From Isoetes taiwanensis (Eukaryota; Streptophyta; Lycopodiopsida; Isoetales; Isoetaceae): a stretch of 64,000 bases of DNA. The position numbers were made by a program, and so were the translations under genes. The notes under the pieces were generated by a model that worked only from the letters and a program-made list of their open reading frames with translations, searched no databases and was not told the DNA's origin. The stretch lies in the NCBI GenBank assembly GCA_021234155.1, contig JAJEKV010000087.1, positions 3,281,242 to 3,345,241 of the forward strand. Direction: 5' to 3'. Numbering within the stretch: the first letter of the stretch is position 1; each line of letters begins with the position of its first letter. Shown here piece by piece: positions 20,280-31,068 of the stretch.

Positions 20280-20613
20280 AAAGTTCCATAATGACGTTAT
20301 GCAAAAATGTTAGGTTTTCGTTATGTTAAGTGCAATGTAACTTAACGACGTCATGTAGTGTGAAGTGATTTATAACGATTTCCGTTAGGTTGTCGTGGAG
20401 TGTGAAGTATTTTATAACGGTTTTCGTTAGATTAAGTGTAACATAACCTAACGGTATCTTGCAGTGTGAAGTGTTTTTAACGGTTGCCGTTAGGCTAATT
20501 TTTAATCTAACGGATAGTGTGAAGTGAAATCTTTTAGTTAGATTACCATAACAAAAAGGAGCATCTATTAGATTAAAAATTTAACCTAACATAACGGCCA
20601 GTGTGGAATGGCC
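20280..20613. repeat. MITE-like end with AACGGTTTTCGTTAG subterminal repeats
   Basis: About four related units carry GTGTGAAGTG followed by TTTTATAACGGTTTTCGTTAG-like words (near 20,355, 20,400, 20,465 and 20,515). The segment ends GGCCAGTGTGGAATGGCC, itself an inverted repeat. The structure resembles a subterminal region of a DNA transposon. It abuts the transposon-protein fragment at 20,608. Confidence 0.45.
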
Positions 20614-21500
20614 CTTATACGGGCAGCCCCACTACATGAACTTGAATTCCCCTCGTACAAGTTCTCGTACTACTACAAATCATTGGATTATATTGAGACA
20701 AGTATTCAGTCATGCTCTAACCACTTTAGGGAGGCAGATGCTTTATGGTGGCCTCAATTTTTTTCTCGGCAACGTGACATGTTACAAGCTTCATTACAAG
20801 GTCGAAGACCAGTTACATTCAACTGGCCATCTAGGCAAACTCTCCCTGTGCAAGTTGAGAATCAAGAGGAACATGTAGAGATAATGGCTAGCTCAGATGA
20901 AGATGACAGAGTCATGTACACTGGCCCCAGACGCATGGCACAACAAGTTGCTCGAGTATCTGGTTCAGTCTTAGAGATTCAGAAAGGAATGCTCATAGCT
21001 GTCCCAGCTGATAATGATGAATCTGGCCATTCTGGCTAGCTAAAGTACTGGAGGTAACAAGAGAGGATGGAATTCCCACTCAATTAAAAGTGCACTGGAT
21101 GAGAACAAATGCTGCCAATGCTTTCAGTGGGAGTTATACTTTGGAGATGGTAAAAACAGGAGTAGGAACGAGAGCAAAGTCCAAAGCAAACACTGCTGTC
21201 ATAGATCTAGCTGAAGTAAAGGTTCTTGCATTCGACTTTGTTCTGACTACTGCTAATAAGTTACGTATGGTCACTCAAACTTTAATAAGGTCGGCATGTG
21301 GATTAGGCAAACAACCTAGAAAGGTGGCCAAAAAAGATGATGATGAAGACTCACTTGTAGACAGTGAGGAAGAAGATTGTTCGAGTACATCCAGTTTTGA
21401 GAGTGAAGCTGAGGATGAAGGCTCAAGTGATCAGGGATTAAATGAGTTTGAGGATGACATGCATCCTGATATTGCTGCAAAATGTAAGTTTGTCCGATGA
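20608..21500 (+). pseudogene. C-terminal part of a transposon-type protein
   Basis: One frame (to 21,039) gives ELEFPSYKFSYYYKSLDYIE then READALWWPQFFSRQRDML and IQKGMLIAVPADNDESG. After a frame slip near 21,035, WLAKVLEVTREDGIPTQLKV follows. A second frame (to 21,500) continues with HWMRTNAANAFSGSYTLEMV and an acidic tail. The block MLIAVPAD...FWLAKVLEV...VHW is one I recall from the C-terminus of fern/invertebrate transposon proteins of the type whose N-terminus is at 8-1297. No N-terminal half is present here. Immediately downstream is a transposon terminus (21,540-21,912), consistent with this being the 3' end of the element's gene. Confidence 0.5.
20614..20656 (+). repeat. 43-bp exact direct repeat, copy 1
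   Basis: CTTATACGGGCAGCCCCACT ... CCCCTCGT is identical over 43 bp to 26,609-26,651. Here it encodes the beginning of the transposon-protein fragment (IRAAPLHELEFPS). Confidence 0.85.
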
Positions 21501-21539
21501 CTCGAACATGTAAAGCACAGAAAGTGCAGATGATGAGGG

Positions 21540-21912
21540 TTTGTCAAAATTTCCTATATTTTTGACAATTTTGTTCATAATTTTGTAAAATTTTCACAAC
21601 CTTGAATATAGCACTACTTTATCACTCTACTACCCTTGCTATTTTTTTTATTGCCCCTTTTTTGCTACACTTTAGATAAGTAACTATTTTTTGTTCTAAA
21701 TTAGGAGGATGAAAATATCTATTAAATATTTTTGCATAGAAGTTATGTTCAATCAACCCCTCAAAAAGGGTACCTAAATTAGCTAAATTGTCACACCTGT
21801 CACGAACAGACTTTAAAAATGGACCTTTTTAAGGGAATTTTAGGGAATCTTTCAAAGGTCCCTTTTGAAGTGCATTTGGAGCAAATAAGTGCGTTTCAAT
21901 TTAAAATTTGTT
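21540..21912 (-). repeat. Right terminus of the transposon family (matches 9373-9750 inverted)
   Basis: Read on the minus strand from 21,912, it starts AACAAATTTTAAATTGAAAC, then GCACTTATTTGCTCC and AAAGATTCCCTAAAATTCCC. Further inward, TTATGAACAAAATTGTCAAA matches about 9706-9725. The same succession of words occurs in 9373-9750. No matching left terminus is visible upstream, so this copy is 5'-truncated. Confidence 0.7.
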
Positions 21913-22511
21913 GCTAGTGCTTATAAACTATTCAAAAACTTGTCACTTCGAGACAAGACCATGCGTAACTTGTCATTTCATTTAAAACAAGACCATATGT
22001 AGAACATATGGTTTAAATAGCTATCTAGCTTAAACAAATCCACAAACATCCAAACCATTGCAGAATGCAACAACAAAAACAAAACACAATACAATATTCA
22101 TGTCCAGTTTGAAGACTATTTTATCATTCATAAAAGCTTATATATACACTGCAGAAGCATGAAAGTAAAGGAGTTTACAAAATAGGCAACAAAAATGTGT
22201 GGCCATAGATAAAGGCACTTCCTTAGTCTTCGGCAAAATTCTGATATAAAATCAGTGTTACCTGGGAAATTTCAATCTGTAAACATTGCAAACAGAAAAT
22301 TTAATTACTAAAATTCCAATAACTTATGAAATGAGATGGAAGTGTAAGATAGTGTGCAATACAATATTCACCTGGCAGGTCAAGGGAGGTGTTTTTGGAG
22401 GTATACTGTTCGAGCGTCATATTGTCGTGATCATTATCATCTTCATCTTCATCAGCCTGAGCATTGGTTATGATGGGTAGGTCATTTGTTAGAACATGAA
22501 GTTCAATTCTA
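21913..22511. other. AT-rich stretch without a recognised gene
   Basis: No ORF worth reporting. Two short direct repeats occur near 21,950-22,010 (AACTTGTCA, ACAAGACCAT). Nothing else is seen. Confidence 0.5.
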
Positions 22512-24669
22512 ATGATAGATTCTCCCATGGGAGCAGAAAAGTGCAGGTGCTAGAGTAAGTGCAGGTGCTACAGAAAGTGTAGATGTTGGCTCTGTTGCAG
22601 AAAGTATAGGCACTGAAGAAATAAAGGACTGAGCTGGCTCTACTACATTTTGTACTACCAAAGGTTGGGGTAAAGGGGAAAGGAGATTTTCTGGTGCATT
22701 ATATGTGGGCTCAAACCACATGTTTACAATCTGACTGGAGTTAAAAGACTCAACTTAGTTGCTTAAGCTACAATTTGCACCACACATTAAAAAGGAGAAC
22801 ATACATTAAATGAAACAGTTGTAAATTCAAAATCAAGGATCACAGAATTAGTATCTCTTGGAGCATCAGGAGGTCTTGCAGTTGTTGGATTGGTTTTGGC
22901 AGCTATATTTTTCCTAACAATCACCTTCTTGGCCTTAACTGACTGCTTAGCTTTAGAGTTCGATGCACCCTTCTTTGTTATTGATGTTGGTTTATCTGTT
23001 AAGCAATGCATTGTTGATGTTGACAATGCAATAAAGAATTGGCGACAACAATTCACCAAAAACTGGTGCACGAGTTCGTGCATCAAACTTCCGAAGCCTA
23101 CCTTTTTGAGTATTAGGAAGTTTTTTTTCAACTGTGTTAGGAATAACTTCCTTACTTGATGGGGGGACCTGTGTTGAGAACAACTTCCTTACTTGGTATA
23201 GAGGTTTGCAGATCACCAACATATGGCTCACCAACATCAACATCACCAATATCAGCATCCTCATTTTCTGCCACAGTCAAATTCTGCCCATGTCCCTTTC
23301 TCTTCCTACTAGCAGAGACTACCATGTGCAACAAAAATCCAATTAGCAAGTAAATGTACACCTGCTTAATTCAATGAGTTAGATATGCTTACCTTTCTGA
23401 GATGATGTCGTAGGCTGAATTAGTCTATTCTTAGCCTGTTCATGGTCAGATACCACTTCATTTTCTGCTTGTTCGGCTTCACGCTCTTCTTCTTCATTCT
23501 CATAGGTAGGTAAGAATTCTAGGTACCCGAGCTCAGCAAATAATTCTGTAGATAATTCTTGTTTGCAAACAATATATTGCAAAGTTTCGACACATTGTGG
23601 GAATCAAAACAAGTGATATTTGTGTCCATAAATTAATTGAACACATAATGAATAAGCTGGATTAAAAGCAGCCTTGACAGCCATTAATAAAATCAATGAC
23701 ACTTAACTGGCCAACACATGGCTTAATGATGGTTCTACTAACAAACCTACCACCAAGGTATTGCAAATTTCTCACCTTCCGTTTATATCCGTCAAGTGCA
23801 TTAGATTGAACTTCCAAATCCATTTTCAGATTAATAAGATCCTACTCCAAAGCCTGACTGTTTTTTGTTTGTCTCTTTCTTTTCAAAATTGTGAGCAGGG
23901 ACAATCCAAGCTTAGATTCATCCCCACATAACTTGGAAAGAGAGATGTCTTCTTCTGAAAAGTTCTCTACAAGGCTTTCAATCTAACCTTTAATGTCTTT
24001 AATGTTCTTTGACACAGATGTTGAAGCCTCATCAAAGCCTGCCATCAAGACCTCAATCCTAATCTTTTGTACTTCATTATCTTTTATTTGTTGTTGGATT
24101 GTCCTAATGGAATCTTCAAAAGCCATCAAGTCAGTTTCTAGAGAAGACACACCAACATGAATATTTTTTAAAGCAATCTCCTCCATATCTATTCCATGCC
24201 CCTTGTTTCTATTTGAAATCTTAATCGTCTCAACAGCAAAGCTGGCCCAATCCAAAAGATACTTACTTGGGGTTGCTAGAGCTCTTTTGGTGTGCTGCTA
24301 AGCAAAAGCACGTGCAAAAATAGTTCGAGCTTCATTGTTCTTCAAACTAAATTGATAGAACTTTTTAATTAATTCCTTCAAACGCTGTTCATATCCTGGT
24401 CTGATCATAGAGACTTTGATTTTGTTATCTTTCTTCATACCTTGGGTCCATATTGTCAAAAAATCAGCCCTTGTACAATTTGTCCAAGTAATACTACTTG
24501 GATCCTTGCCCTCATTGCCAAGCCATGGTATTCCACAAACTGCTCCACTGTGTAGGCGATCTTCATCTGCAAAAATAAAGTTAGATATGGCTATTCCCTT
24601 GCTTGGTTCTTCAAATAAAAGGGTTGCAGATTTGTAGCCATTGGCATAGTTCTGGCCTAGTCCAGCCAC
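22512..24669 (-). pseudogene. Unrecognised minus-strand gene with coiled-coil region and in-frame TAG codons
   Basis: From 24,669 leftwards a single frame stays readable for about 900 bp although interrupted by three TAG codons (24,298; about 23,983; about 23,850). Segments: LGQNYANGYKSATLLFEEPS, GIPWLGNEGKDPSSITW, IRPGYEQRLKELIKKFYQF, LDWASFAVETIKIS. A helix-rich part follows (SIRTIQQQIKDNEVQKIRIE, NLKMDLEVQSNALDGYKRK). Further left, separated by intron-like sequence, are acidic and basic exon-like pieces (TYENEEEEREAEQAENEVV near 23,450; NSKAKQSVKAKKVIVRKNIA near 22,930) and a Pro/Thr-rich piece near 22,600. The amino-terminal part suggests a folded domain and the middle a coiled coil. I do not recognise the family; it may be a second protein of a nearby transposon. 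Intron borders are not defined. Confidence 0.4.
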
Positions 24670-26013
24670 ACAAGAAAGGGCATGCAGAAAGAGTGCGCCA
24701 TCAATTTTCGAGGAAAGAAATCAAAATTTAGGGAAAAAAGGGGGGAAAGAAAAAAAAGGGGGAGAGGAGGTGCTGGCGGGTGCTTGGCATGCGTGTTTTT
24801 GCCCCCCAATATTGTGCTTAGACCCTGTGATGATGACTCGTTATTCAAACAAGCAATAGTTTCGCTATATAAAATTGTAAATACTTGCTTTTTTTTTTTG
24901 TATTTTTTATTTGTTTGAATTTCTGAAACGTGCTCTTTAAATTTTGCAGGCATGGTATAACGTAAAGCACAGGGTTAGTGGTCGCAAGCTGTATTAGTGG
25001 CTCAAATACATGATAAAGCTTATAGGAATTGATGGCACTGTTAGTGAAAAGAGCGAACGAACGACACTAGTTCCTAGGCTGTTGCGGGCTGGCGGACCCA
25101 TTACTATTGGCATGAAAGTTACAGAACATTGTAGTACATAGTTCAAAGATAATTTGTTTAGTTTCTTAGTCATGTTTGTTTATTTGTGTAGTTAATTGTG
25201 GAGTATTGCGCGTAGATAGATAGAAAGCCATTCGATGCAGCTGGTGCGAGGCGAATGTTTGAACAGGTTTCAAGGAAGAGTTGGATCAGTAGGATAATGG
25301 CAATTTGAGAATAATACAGAAGCTCCACATGGTAATCCTTCATCTTCTACATCTACTTCGATATTGTCTGCTCTAGTGTCAGCTTCTACGTTTAGTGTTA
25401 GATGCTGTCAAGGAAGTTCAGGCAGTTAGTGTTGATGATCTAGGGCCTATAGTATCACGTGCAGGTCTACGGGAGAAAGAAATTGAAGATGATGCTTCTT
25501 TAAATGATCATTGAAATGATCTGGAGAAGCAGTTGACAACACATCAGTTTAATAGTTTTCATAACTATGTTTTCAATTTCAAGTGAAGGTGTATTCATGC
25601 TGCAAAGTCAAGTTGATTTCAATACACACTGATAATTGAGGAAATGATAATCTGATCTGATACAGTTCGATGAAATGATACTTCTGATACTGTTTTGAAT
25701 ATGTTTTATACACGTTTTATCTTTACATTATGACCTTCCTATGATGAATATAATGAAACTTTTGCATCTGTGATGTATACAGTAGAACCTGTGTTAAGAC
25801 TTGTTGGAAAATGTAATTGGATGCAAAGTCTAAATCTGTGTTGTAGTAAAGTTTCAATGTGGTGTAATAGAATGCGAGTAGAAATCCAAAATGTAACTAA
25901 AAATAGAATGCAAGTAAATTTACTAGACATTCCTGGAATTGAAAACTGCCACGTGTAACGCCACAATGGAAGCCAAGGCAGGATGGCACGCAAGTGTTAT
26001 TCATGTATACAGG
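24670..26013. other. Gene-poor stretch
   Basis: A G/A-rich block (24,720-24,780) is followed by T-rich sequence. At 24,955-25,140 the plus strand has a short coding-like remnant (KLIGIDGTVSEKSERTTLVP, RAGGPITIGMKV) with nothing continuous. The rest is AT-rich without a recognisable feature. Confidence 0.45.
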
Positions 26014-26089
26014 AATGGCAATCTACTTACCATCCCTGGGATGTTAACAGGGCTCCGCACATCCCAGGGATGGCAGGTAGATTGCCATT
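26014..26089. repeat. Long near-perfect hairpin (31-bp arms, 14-nt loop)
   Basis: The left arm 26,014-26,044 starts AATGGCAATCTACTTACC. The right arm 26,059-26,089 ends GGTAGATTGCCATT. They pair at 29 of 31 positions, with one of the two exceptions a G:U pair in RNA. The loop is 14 nt. The geometry suits a foldback MITE or a short small-RNA precursor. Confidence 0.75.
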
Positions 26090-26608
26090 GCTGCAGAGCG
26101 CAAGAGGTAATCCTGCAAATCCCAAATCATGCCACGTTACAATCTTGAAACAACGCCTTCCTTCCTCTTTGCCACGTGGCCAAATCTAGAACGTCCACGG
26201 AGGGACAAACGAATAAATCTCAGCCGCGATCGATCGGACAAACAGACGCCACGGTTTTATAATATAGGATGCAACGTGAAGAACATGTAGGTGCATTCCA
26301 GCCCGCCAGAACGCATGGTAAAAGCTCGAAATGCAGGTAAAGATCTAGAATGCCAGGTAGAAGCGACTGTAAAATCTTGACGCCACTGTATTTTTTTTCT
26401 GTTAACATTCTTGCAAAAGAAATGTGCCACGTGGCAAGGCACAATGGGCGGATAAGGGTCGAATGCACCTACCTGTTTTTACGGGGTAATGGAGATCCAC
26501 CTAAATGATGTGCCACGAGGCAAAGGGGGAGGCTCATTTTTTGTATAATGGGGGCACTAAAACTTTGAAGTATAATTTGCCTATTTTGATAACAGTAGGA
26601 TTAAGCAA
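26090..26608. other. Promoter-proximal stretch upstream of the PPR gene
   Basis: No ORF of note. G-box-like words GCCACGTGGC occur near 26,170 and 26,428, with further CCACG words near 25,950, 26,135 and 26,512. Whether they regulate the PPR gene or belong to repeats is unknown. Confidence 0.35.
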
Positions 26609-26651
26609 CTTATACGGGCAGCCCCACTACATGAACTTGAATTCCCCTCGT
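26609..26651 (+). repeat. 43-bp exact direct repeat, copy 2
   Basis: Identical to 20,614-20,656 and lying 37 bp before the PPR ATG. The flanks of the two copies are unrelated. Confidence 0.85.
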
Positions 26652-26688
26652 CGCTACTTTGAGTTGTTTTGAGAATGACGCAAAAATA

Positions 26689-28341
26689 ATGGATCTGCCA
26701 TGCCGGAAACAGCCATCATCAATACATCGTAGCACTCTCAGGGATCTGGCAGGCAGGTTGCAGTGCTGTGGAGACTTGTCGCAAGGAAAATGGATTCACG
26801 CCCGTCTCATTACTGCTGGCTTTGCGGATGATCTGTTTCCAGGGAACTTGCTTGTAAGTATGTACAGTAATTGTAGTAGTGTTGTAGATGCACGGGCAAA
26901 ATTTGATAGGATGCAAACTCGTGATGTGATAACATGGACATCCATGATTAAAGCATATTCCCAACACGGGCATGGTAGGGTTGGCCTTGAGCTTTATAGA
27001 ACTATGCTGTGTGAAGGCCCTAGACCTAACAGTGTTACATTACTCACCGTAGTTGGTATATGTGTTAATTTTAACGCTCTTGCTGAGGGAAAATTAGTCC
27101 ATCTTCAAATACACAACGAAAAGCTTCAAATTGATGCAGTTTTAGGGACTTCATTAATGTGTCTATATGCTGGATGTAGTAATTTGCAAAGTGCTGCTCT
27201 GGTATTTGATGGAATACATGTCCGTGATGTGGGCTTGTGGAATGCTCTGATTTCTGGATATGTCAAGCAGGGATATGTCATGGAGGCCTTGAGATTGCTA
27301 AGTCAAATGCAATTGGAAGGTATGACACCTGATACCATCACATTTATCAACATTCTTGCTTCTGCAGAAAATATGCTTTTCGCTGAGGGTAAGTTGATAC
27401 ATTCATATACTATTCAGCATGGTGTTGCGTCAGTTCTAGTAGTAGGTAATGCCCTTCTTAATCTTTATAGTAAATATAGTAGCCTGCAAGACACCAGTAT
27501 TGTATTTGATAGAATGTGCAAAAGAGATGTAAGATCATGGACTGCCATTGTTTCTGTGTTTGTTCATAACAGTGAATTTAGGAAGGGCTTACAAGCATTT
27601 CAGCTAATGCGACAAGATGGTATAATGGCAGATTGTATTGCTTATATTGGTGCTCTTGAAGCATGTGCTGGTCTTTCTGCCTTGGAAGATGGTAAGGCAA
27701 TACATGTCATTAGTTTTCAGTGTGAAGATGGCATGAGCATTAACTTAGGGAATGCACTAATCAATATGTATGGAAGATGTGGTAGTTTAGAGAATGCCGA
27801 GTCCGTATTTAAGGCCATGCCCAAACATGATATTGTTTCTTGGAATGCCATAATTGGAGCTAATTCTAAGCATGGGTATGGCTATGAAGCTATTGGATTT
27901 TTCCATCAAATGATGAAAGCAGGCATGCAACCAAACAGCATTACTTTTATTTGCATCCTCACAGCATTCAGTCATGCAGGGTTTTTTGATGAAGGTCATC
28001 ACTATTTGGTATATATGAGCAAAGACCATGGCCTTCCCCAAATTGCCGAACACTATGGCTGCATAATATATCTCTTGGGTTTTACAAAATGGTTGCTTGA
28101 AGCAGAGGACCTTATTAATAGCATGCCTACCCAAGCTGGTGCTGTTACATGGACTACTTTGCTCAATGCCTGTAGAATTCATGGTGATGTGAAGAGAGGA
28201 AGAAGAGCTGCAGAAGGTGCTCTTCATTTTGACCCAGGAGATGCTGGAATTTATGTTTTGGTTGCAGATATGTGTGCTGAACAAGGTATTGGTAACATAT
28301 TTGCATCAGAACCAAGTCATGGATTTCAAGAAGTGGACTAA
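26689..28341 (+). CDS. PLS-class pentatricopeptide-repeat (PPR) protein, truncated in the E region
   Basis: Intronless, about 550 residues from the ATG at 26,689. PPR proteins of this class bind organellar RNA; in seedless plants many specify RNA editing or splicing sites in plastids or mitochondria. PLS triplets repeat along the whole length with hallmark ends: LLVSMYSNCSSVVDARAKFD, RDVITWTSMIKAYSQHG, LWNALISGYVKQG, SWTAIVSVFVHNSEF, ALINMYGRCGSLENAESVF, DIVSWNAIIGANSKHG, PNSITFICILTAFSHAG. An E1-like end follows (VTWTTLLNACRIHGDVKRG, DPGDAGIYVLVADMCAEQG). The reading then departs from consensus and stops at FQEVD, before E2 and any DYW deaminase domain; none of the typical DYW residues appear downstream. 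It may be a bona fide E-type protein or a DYW gene cut by rearrangement. No convincing transit peptide is visible at the start. Confidence 0.85.
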   Translation: MDLPCRKQPSSIHRSTLRDLAGRLQCCGDLSQGKWIHARLITAGFADDLFPGNLLVSMYSNCSSVVDARAKFDRMQTRDVITWTSMIKAYSQHGHGRVGLELYRTMLCEGPRPNSVTLLTVVGICVNFNALAEGKLVHLQIHNEKLQIDAVLGTSLMCLYAGCSNLQSAALVFDGIHVRDVGLWNALISGYVKQGYVMEALRLLSQMQLEGMTPDTITFINILASAENMLFAEGKLIHSYTIQHGVASVLVVGNALLNLYSKYSSLQDTSIVFDRMCKRDVRSWTAIVSVFVHNSEFRKGLQAFQLMRQDGIMADCIAYIGALEACAGLSALEDGKAIHVISFQCEDGMSINLGNALINMYGRCGSLENAESVFKAMPKHDIVSWNAIIGANSKHGYGYEAIGFFHQMMKAGMQPNSITFICILTAFSHAGFFDEGHHYLVYMSKDHGLPQIAEHYGCIIYLLGFTKWLLEAEDLINSMPTQAGAVTWTTLLNACRIHGDVKRGRRAAEGALHFDPGDAGIYVLVADMCAEQGIGNIFASEPSHGFQEVD

Positions 28342-29072
28342 ACAGTGAAATGCTAAAAATAGAATACCATAGATATTTGAAGTTGCTGCGAAGAAGGAAC
28401 GACTTTTATTGGTGTATTTGATATCAGGGAAAGCCAATTCTGAAAAGCACAAATAGATGTAGTGCGCACTCTCCTCCAGAAAGAGCATATCCAGTGAACA
28501 AGCGTGCTTCCCCCATAAAAGACAAGACATGTTCGGACAAGCGTCCTGGAACCTATGGATTCTGGGCCTAGGATCCACATGACTAAGAAAAGGAACGCCA
28601 ACTGCATTGTGCCGCTATTGGGGATGCTACATGCAGCTCATATTGGGGTTGACATTGCGAGTGACAGTGATTGCGCCATCAGATTTGATGCCAGATTCAA
28701 ATATTAAAAAAACTTTAAACTAGCAAATTGGAAGGCTTGGGGCAGGTGGGAAAAGAATGGAGAGGATCAGACCTCCAATTTAGATTTTGCTTAGACCAGC
28801 AAAATGCCGTGCTCTTACAAGATTTTTAAGAAAATACCCTCTAATTTGCCTGATTTAACAAGCTTTTTACAAAATTTTGATCAGAAATTTTCCGGCATTT
28901 GCCTTACAAACCGAATTTTAACAACTTTAACCGGAAATTTTGGGGAGGAACCTCAAATCTGGAGCTCGAGAGAAAAGGAGAGGGAAAAGACAAACTTAAA
29001 ACTTTTTACGATTCTTTCACAAGTACTAGGACGGCTAATAAACCACCATCGCGGTAAATGTCGGACGTGGGT
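28342..29072. other. Post-PPR stretch, no gene recognised
   Basis: All frames carry stops. I looked for HSEK, CGDCH and DYW motifs of a displaced DYW domain and did not find them. The sequence becomes AT-rich towards 28,900. Confidence 0.5.
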
Positions 29073-29160
29073 ATGTTATAGCCAGCCTTAAATGGCAAAA
29101 AATTTGCTAAGTCCGCATGTTATAGCTAGCCTTAAATAGTAAAAAATTCGCTAAGTCCAT
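29073..29160 (+). repeat. 44-bp tandem duplication
   Basis: 29,073-29,116 and 29,117-29,160 are direct copies (ATGTTATAGC(C/T)AGCCTTAAA ... GCTAAGTCC) with a handful of differences, lying just upstream of the LINE fragment. Confidence 0.75.
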
Positions 29161-29680
29161 AAAAATGCCGTGTAATGTTTTTTGGTGTGGGTGCATATCG
29201 CCTCCGCATTGAGACAGAACGTTGGGCTCAACGTTGGGCTCGGGAAGCACGGAGCAAAGGCTTTGCCAGTGTTGCCACCAGGGTGCCATTGAGGATGAAT
29301 GTCATGCCCTCCAGATTTGCCCAGCGTTTGCCCATATCTGAGAGCGGTATGTTCGATTACTAGTGTCTGGCCAACCGTTGCATCAGTTATTGAATACGGC
29401 GTCAGTGGGTTTGTTGGGGTCATACCTCCAGGAGGTTATGGATGCACGGACTCAGTTGTGTCCTCCGGGACGGTATTGAACTGTCCTATACAATTGTACA
29501 GCGTGCCAGCATACTTATTAATGCTAAGGTTTTTCCCTCGAAAACCCTTCGGGGTTAAATCATCGATGAACGCTTGTCGCTCTCTTTTTGTTTGGGTCCC
29601 ATAGTCAATCGGTCTCCATGGACGCTAAAAAATCTATTCTATTCTATTCTATAACATGTCAAAGACACGGATATGCCAAG
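29161..29680 (+). mobile_element. 5'-truncated LINE copy (3' end only)
   Basis: It matches the 3' end of the LINE at 60.7-61.2 kb. Shared peptides in corresponding frames are ARSKGFASVATR, LRMNVMPSR, LPISES and the stretch around PPGGYGCTDS. Both end in TGGACGCTAAAAA followed by (TCTAT)n, here at about 29,628-29,650. The upstream reading YRLRIETERWAQRW resembles the Cys/His-proximal C-terminal region of plant LINE ORF2 proteins. The copy is frameshifted and lacks endonuclease and reverse transcriptase. Confidence 0.7.
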
Positions 29681-29849
29681 GATATGCCCGTGGATATAAC
29701 ATGATAGCGTCCGATATATATGGCTAATAAACCATTATTACAAGTTTGAATTCTATGTGTTAACTCTAAGAAAACACCATTTGAAACAACACGAGAAAAA
29801 GCATTCTAAATTGCCACATGCATTCAAATTGTCCTGATTATTTCATCAA

Positions 29850-30120
29850 TCCTAAAATATCATTTTTTTTTGGAGCCTTTGGTGCCAGGAGGGTGGGCTT
29901 ACGCATGGACCTATAAAGCTTATAATATCATTTAGTTGGAGTCTTTGGAGTGCAAAGAGGGTGGGAATTTCATAAGTCCTAAAACATCATTTCGTTGAAG
30001 CTTTTGGAGTGAAGGGAGGGTGGGTTTATGCATGGCATAACACTAGCATATGTGCCATGTCCCATACAATTATCCTAAAACATTATTTTTTTGGGGTGAA
30101 GCGGGAGTGAGCTTATAGCA
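29850..30120 (+). repeat. Four diverged ~70-bp tandem repeats
   Basis: Each unit has (T)CCTAAAA(T/C)ATCATTT, then TTGGAG(C/T)CTTTGG and GGAGGGTGGG(C/T)TTA. Units begin near 29,850, 29,924, 29,979 and 30,070. Divergence is high. Confidence 0.55.
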
Positions 30121-30525
30121 TTGTGCTACAATGCATTGTTACAAACATGGGTACCAAGGAATAAAGGAAATCAATAATATTTAAAATGACGAGCTAAAAT
30201 ATGCTAAATATGAAAGTTTTAAGATTTAGCTAAACCTTCTAATTTTTGTCTCATGTATCTTCTTCTGTTGCATTGCTAGACTTTGTTAAAAAGAAAATTT
30301 GCTAGTTTCTTAATTTTCTCCATTCACTATAGCCAATATCTTTTGAAAATGTGCTAAAAAATTGCCAAATAGCTAAGTTTAGCCTTTAAATTATTCCATA
30401 GTATCCAACCTCTAACAAGCCTCTAAGCATGCAAATTCAAGCTTATCCTCAGCTAACAGACATGCAAATCTTGCCACGGAACATCTAAAACCTCAAACCT
30501 CAGTTGAATCCATTGAAATCCCACT

Positions 30526-30706
30526 TTAAGAAGATGATTGATGTAGTGCTTTGCAAGCTCTGGCCTCCTCAGCTGCCTTGATGCAATTCAGATGCAATCT
30601 CCTAAGCTCTTGCCTCCCTGATGCTCCTCTACCTTCATGCTCTGTAAAAGCTTTTGCAAAATCCTCCTTAAAAGAGGCAAAACCCTTGATTTTATCTTCT
30701 TCGTGC
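30526..30706 (-). CDS. Possible terminal exon of an unrecognised minus-strand gene
   Basis: The open reading KIKGFASFKEDFAKAF then RQELRRLHLNCIKAAEEARA ends KALHQSSS and TAA at 30,526-30,528. A plausible acceptor (CTTGGCAG|GCACG) precedes it at 30,706. Composition is protein-like (alternating charged and hydrophobic residues). I do not recognise the family and cannot find the upstream exons in the 31-36 kb region with confidence. Confidence 0.35.
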
Positions 30707-30838
30707 CTGCCAAGCATGTATACATACGTATGTAAATACATATATTTGCCCATCAAGTGGCCAGGCCCGTTACATTTCTATAACCTAAACACTAAATTTC
30801 TTTGCAGTAGCTGTATTTCACATAACGTCTAACTTCAA

Positions 30839-30921
30839 CAAGCTAGATTCCCTTGTAGCCTTTATGAATTCATATGGCACAAGCTAAGATTCCCTTGTAG
30901 CCTGTATGAATTCATATGGCA
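30839..30921 (+). repeat. 41-bp tandem duplication
   Basis: CAAGCTA(A)GATTCCCTTGTA ... GAATTCATATGGCA occurs at 30,839-30,879 and again at 30,880-30,921 with one inserted A and one substitution. Confidence 0.85.
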
Positions 30922-31068
30922 TTGATATTTCTTATAGTATTCAGTGTTAAAAAGTGGTGGCGGCACTCTAAGCGGCACTGCTAGAAACCTAAGACCCCAA
31001 GATTACCTAAAAGAAACAAATATTGGAACTGGCAAGAATTTTACCCTAATAATGGTTTATGTATACAT

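Noticed and set aside
28342-28700. DYW deaminase domain displaced from the PPR gene.
   Set aside because: A GKANSEKHK string vaguely recalls the HSE motif, but no CxxCH, zinc ligands or DYW end is present in any frame.
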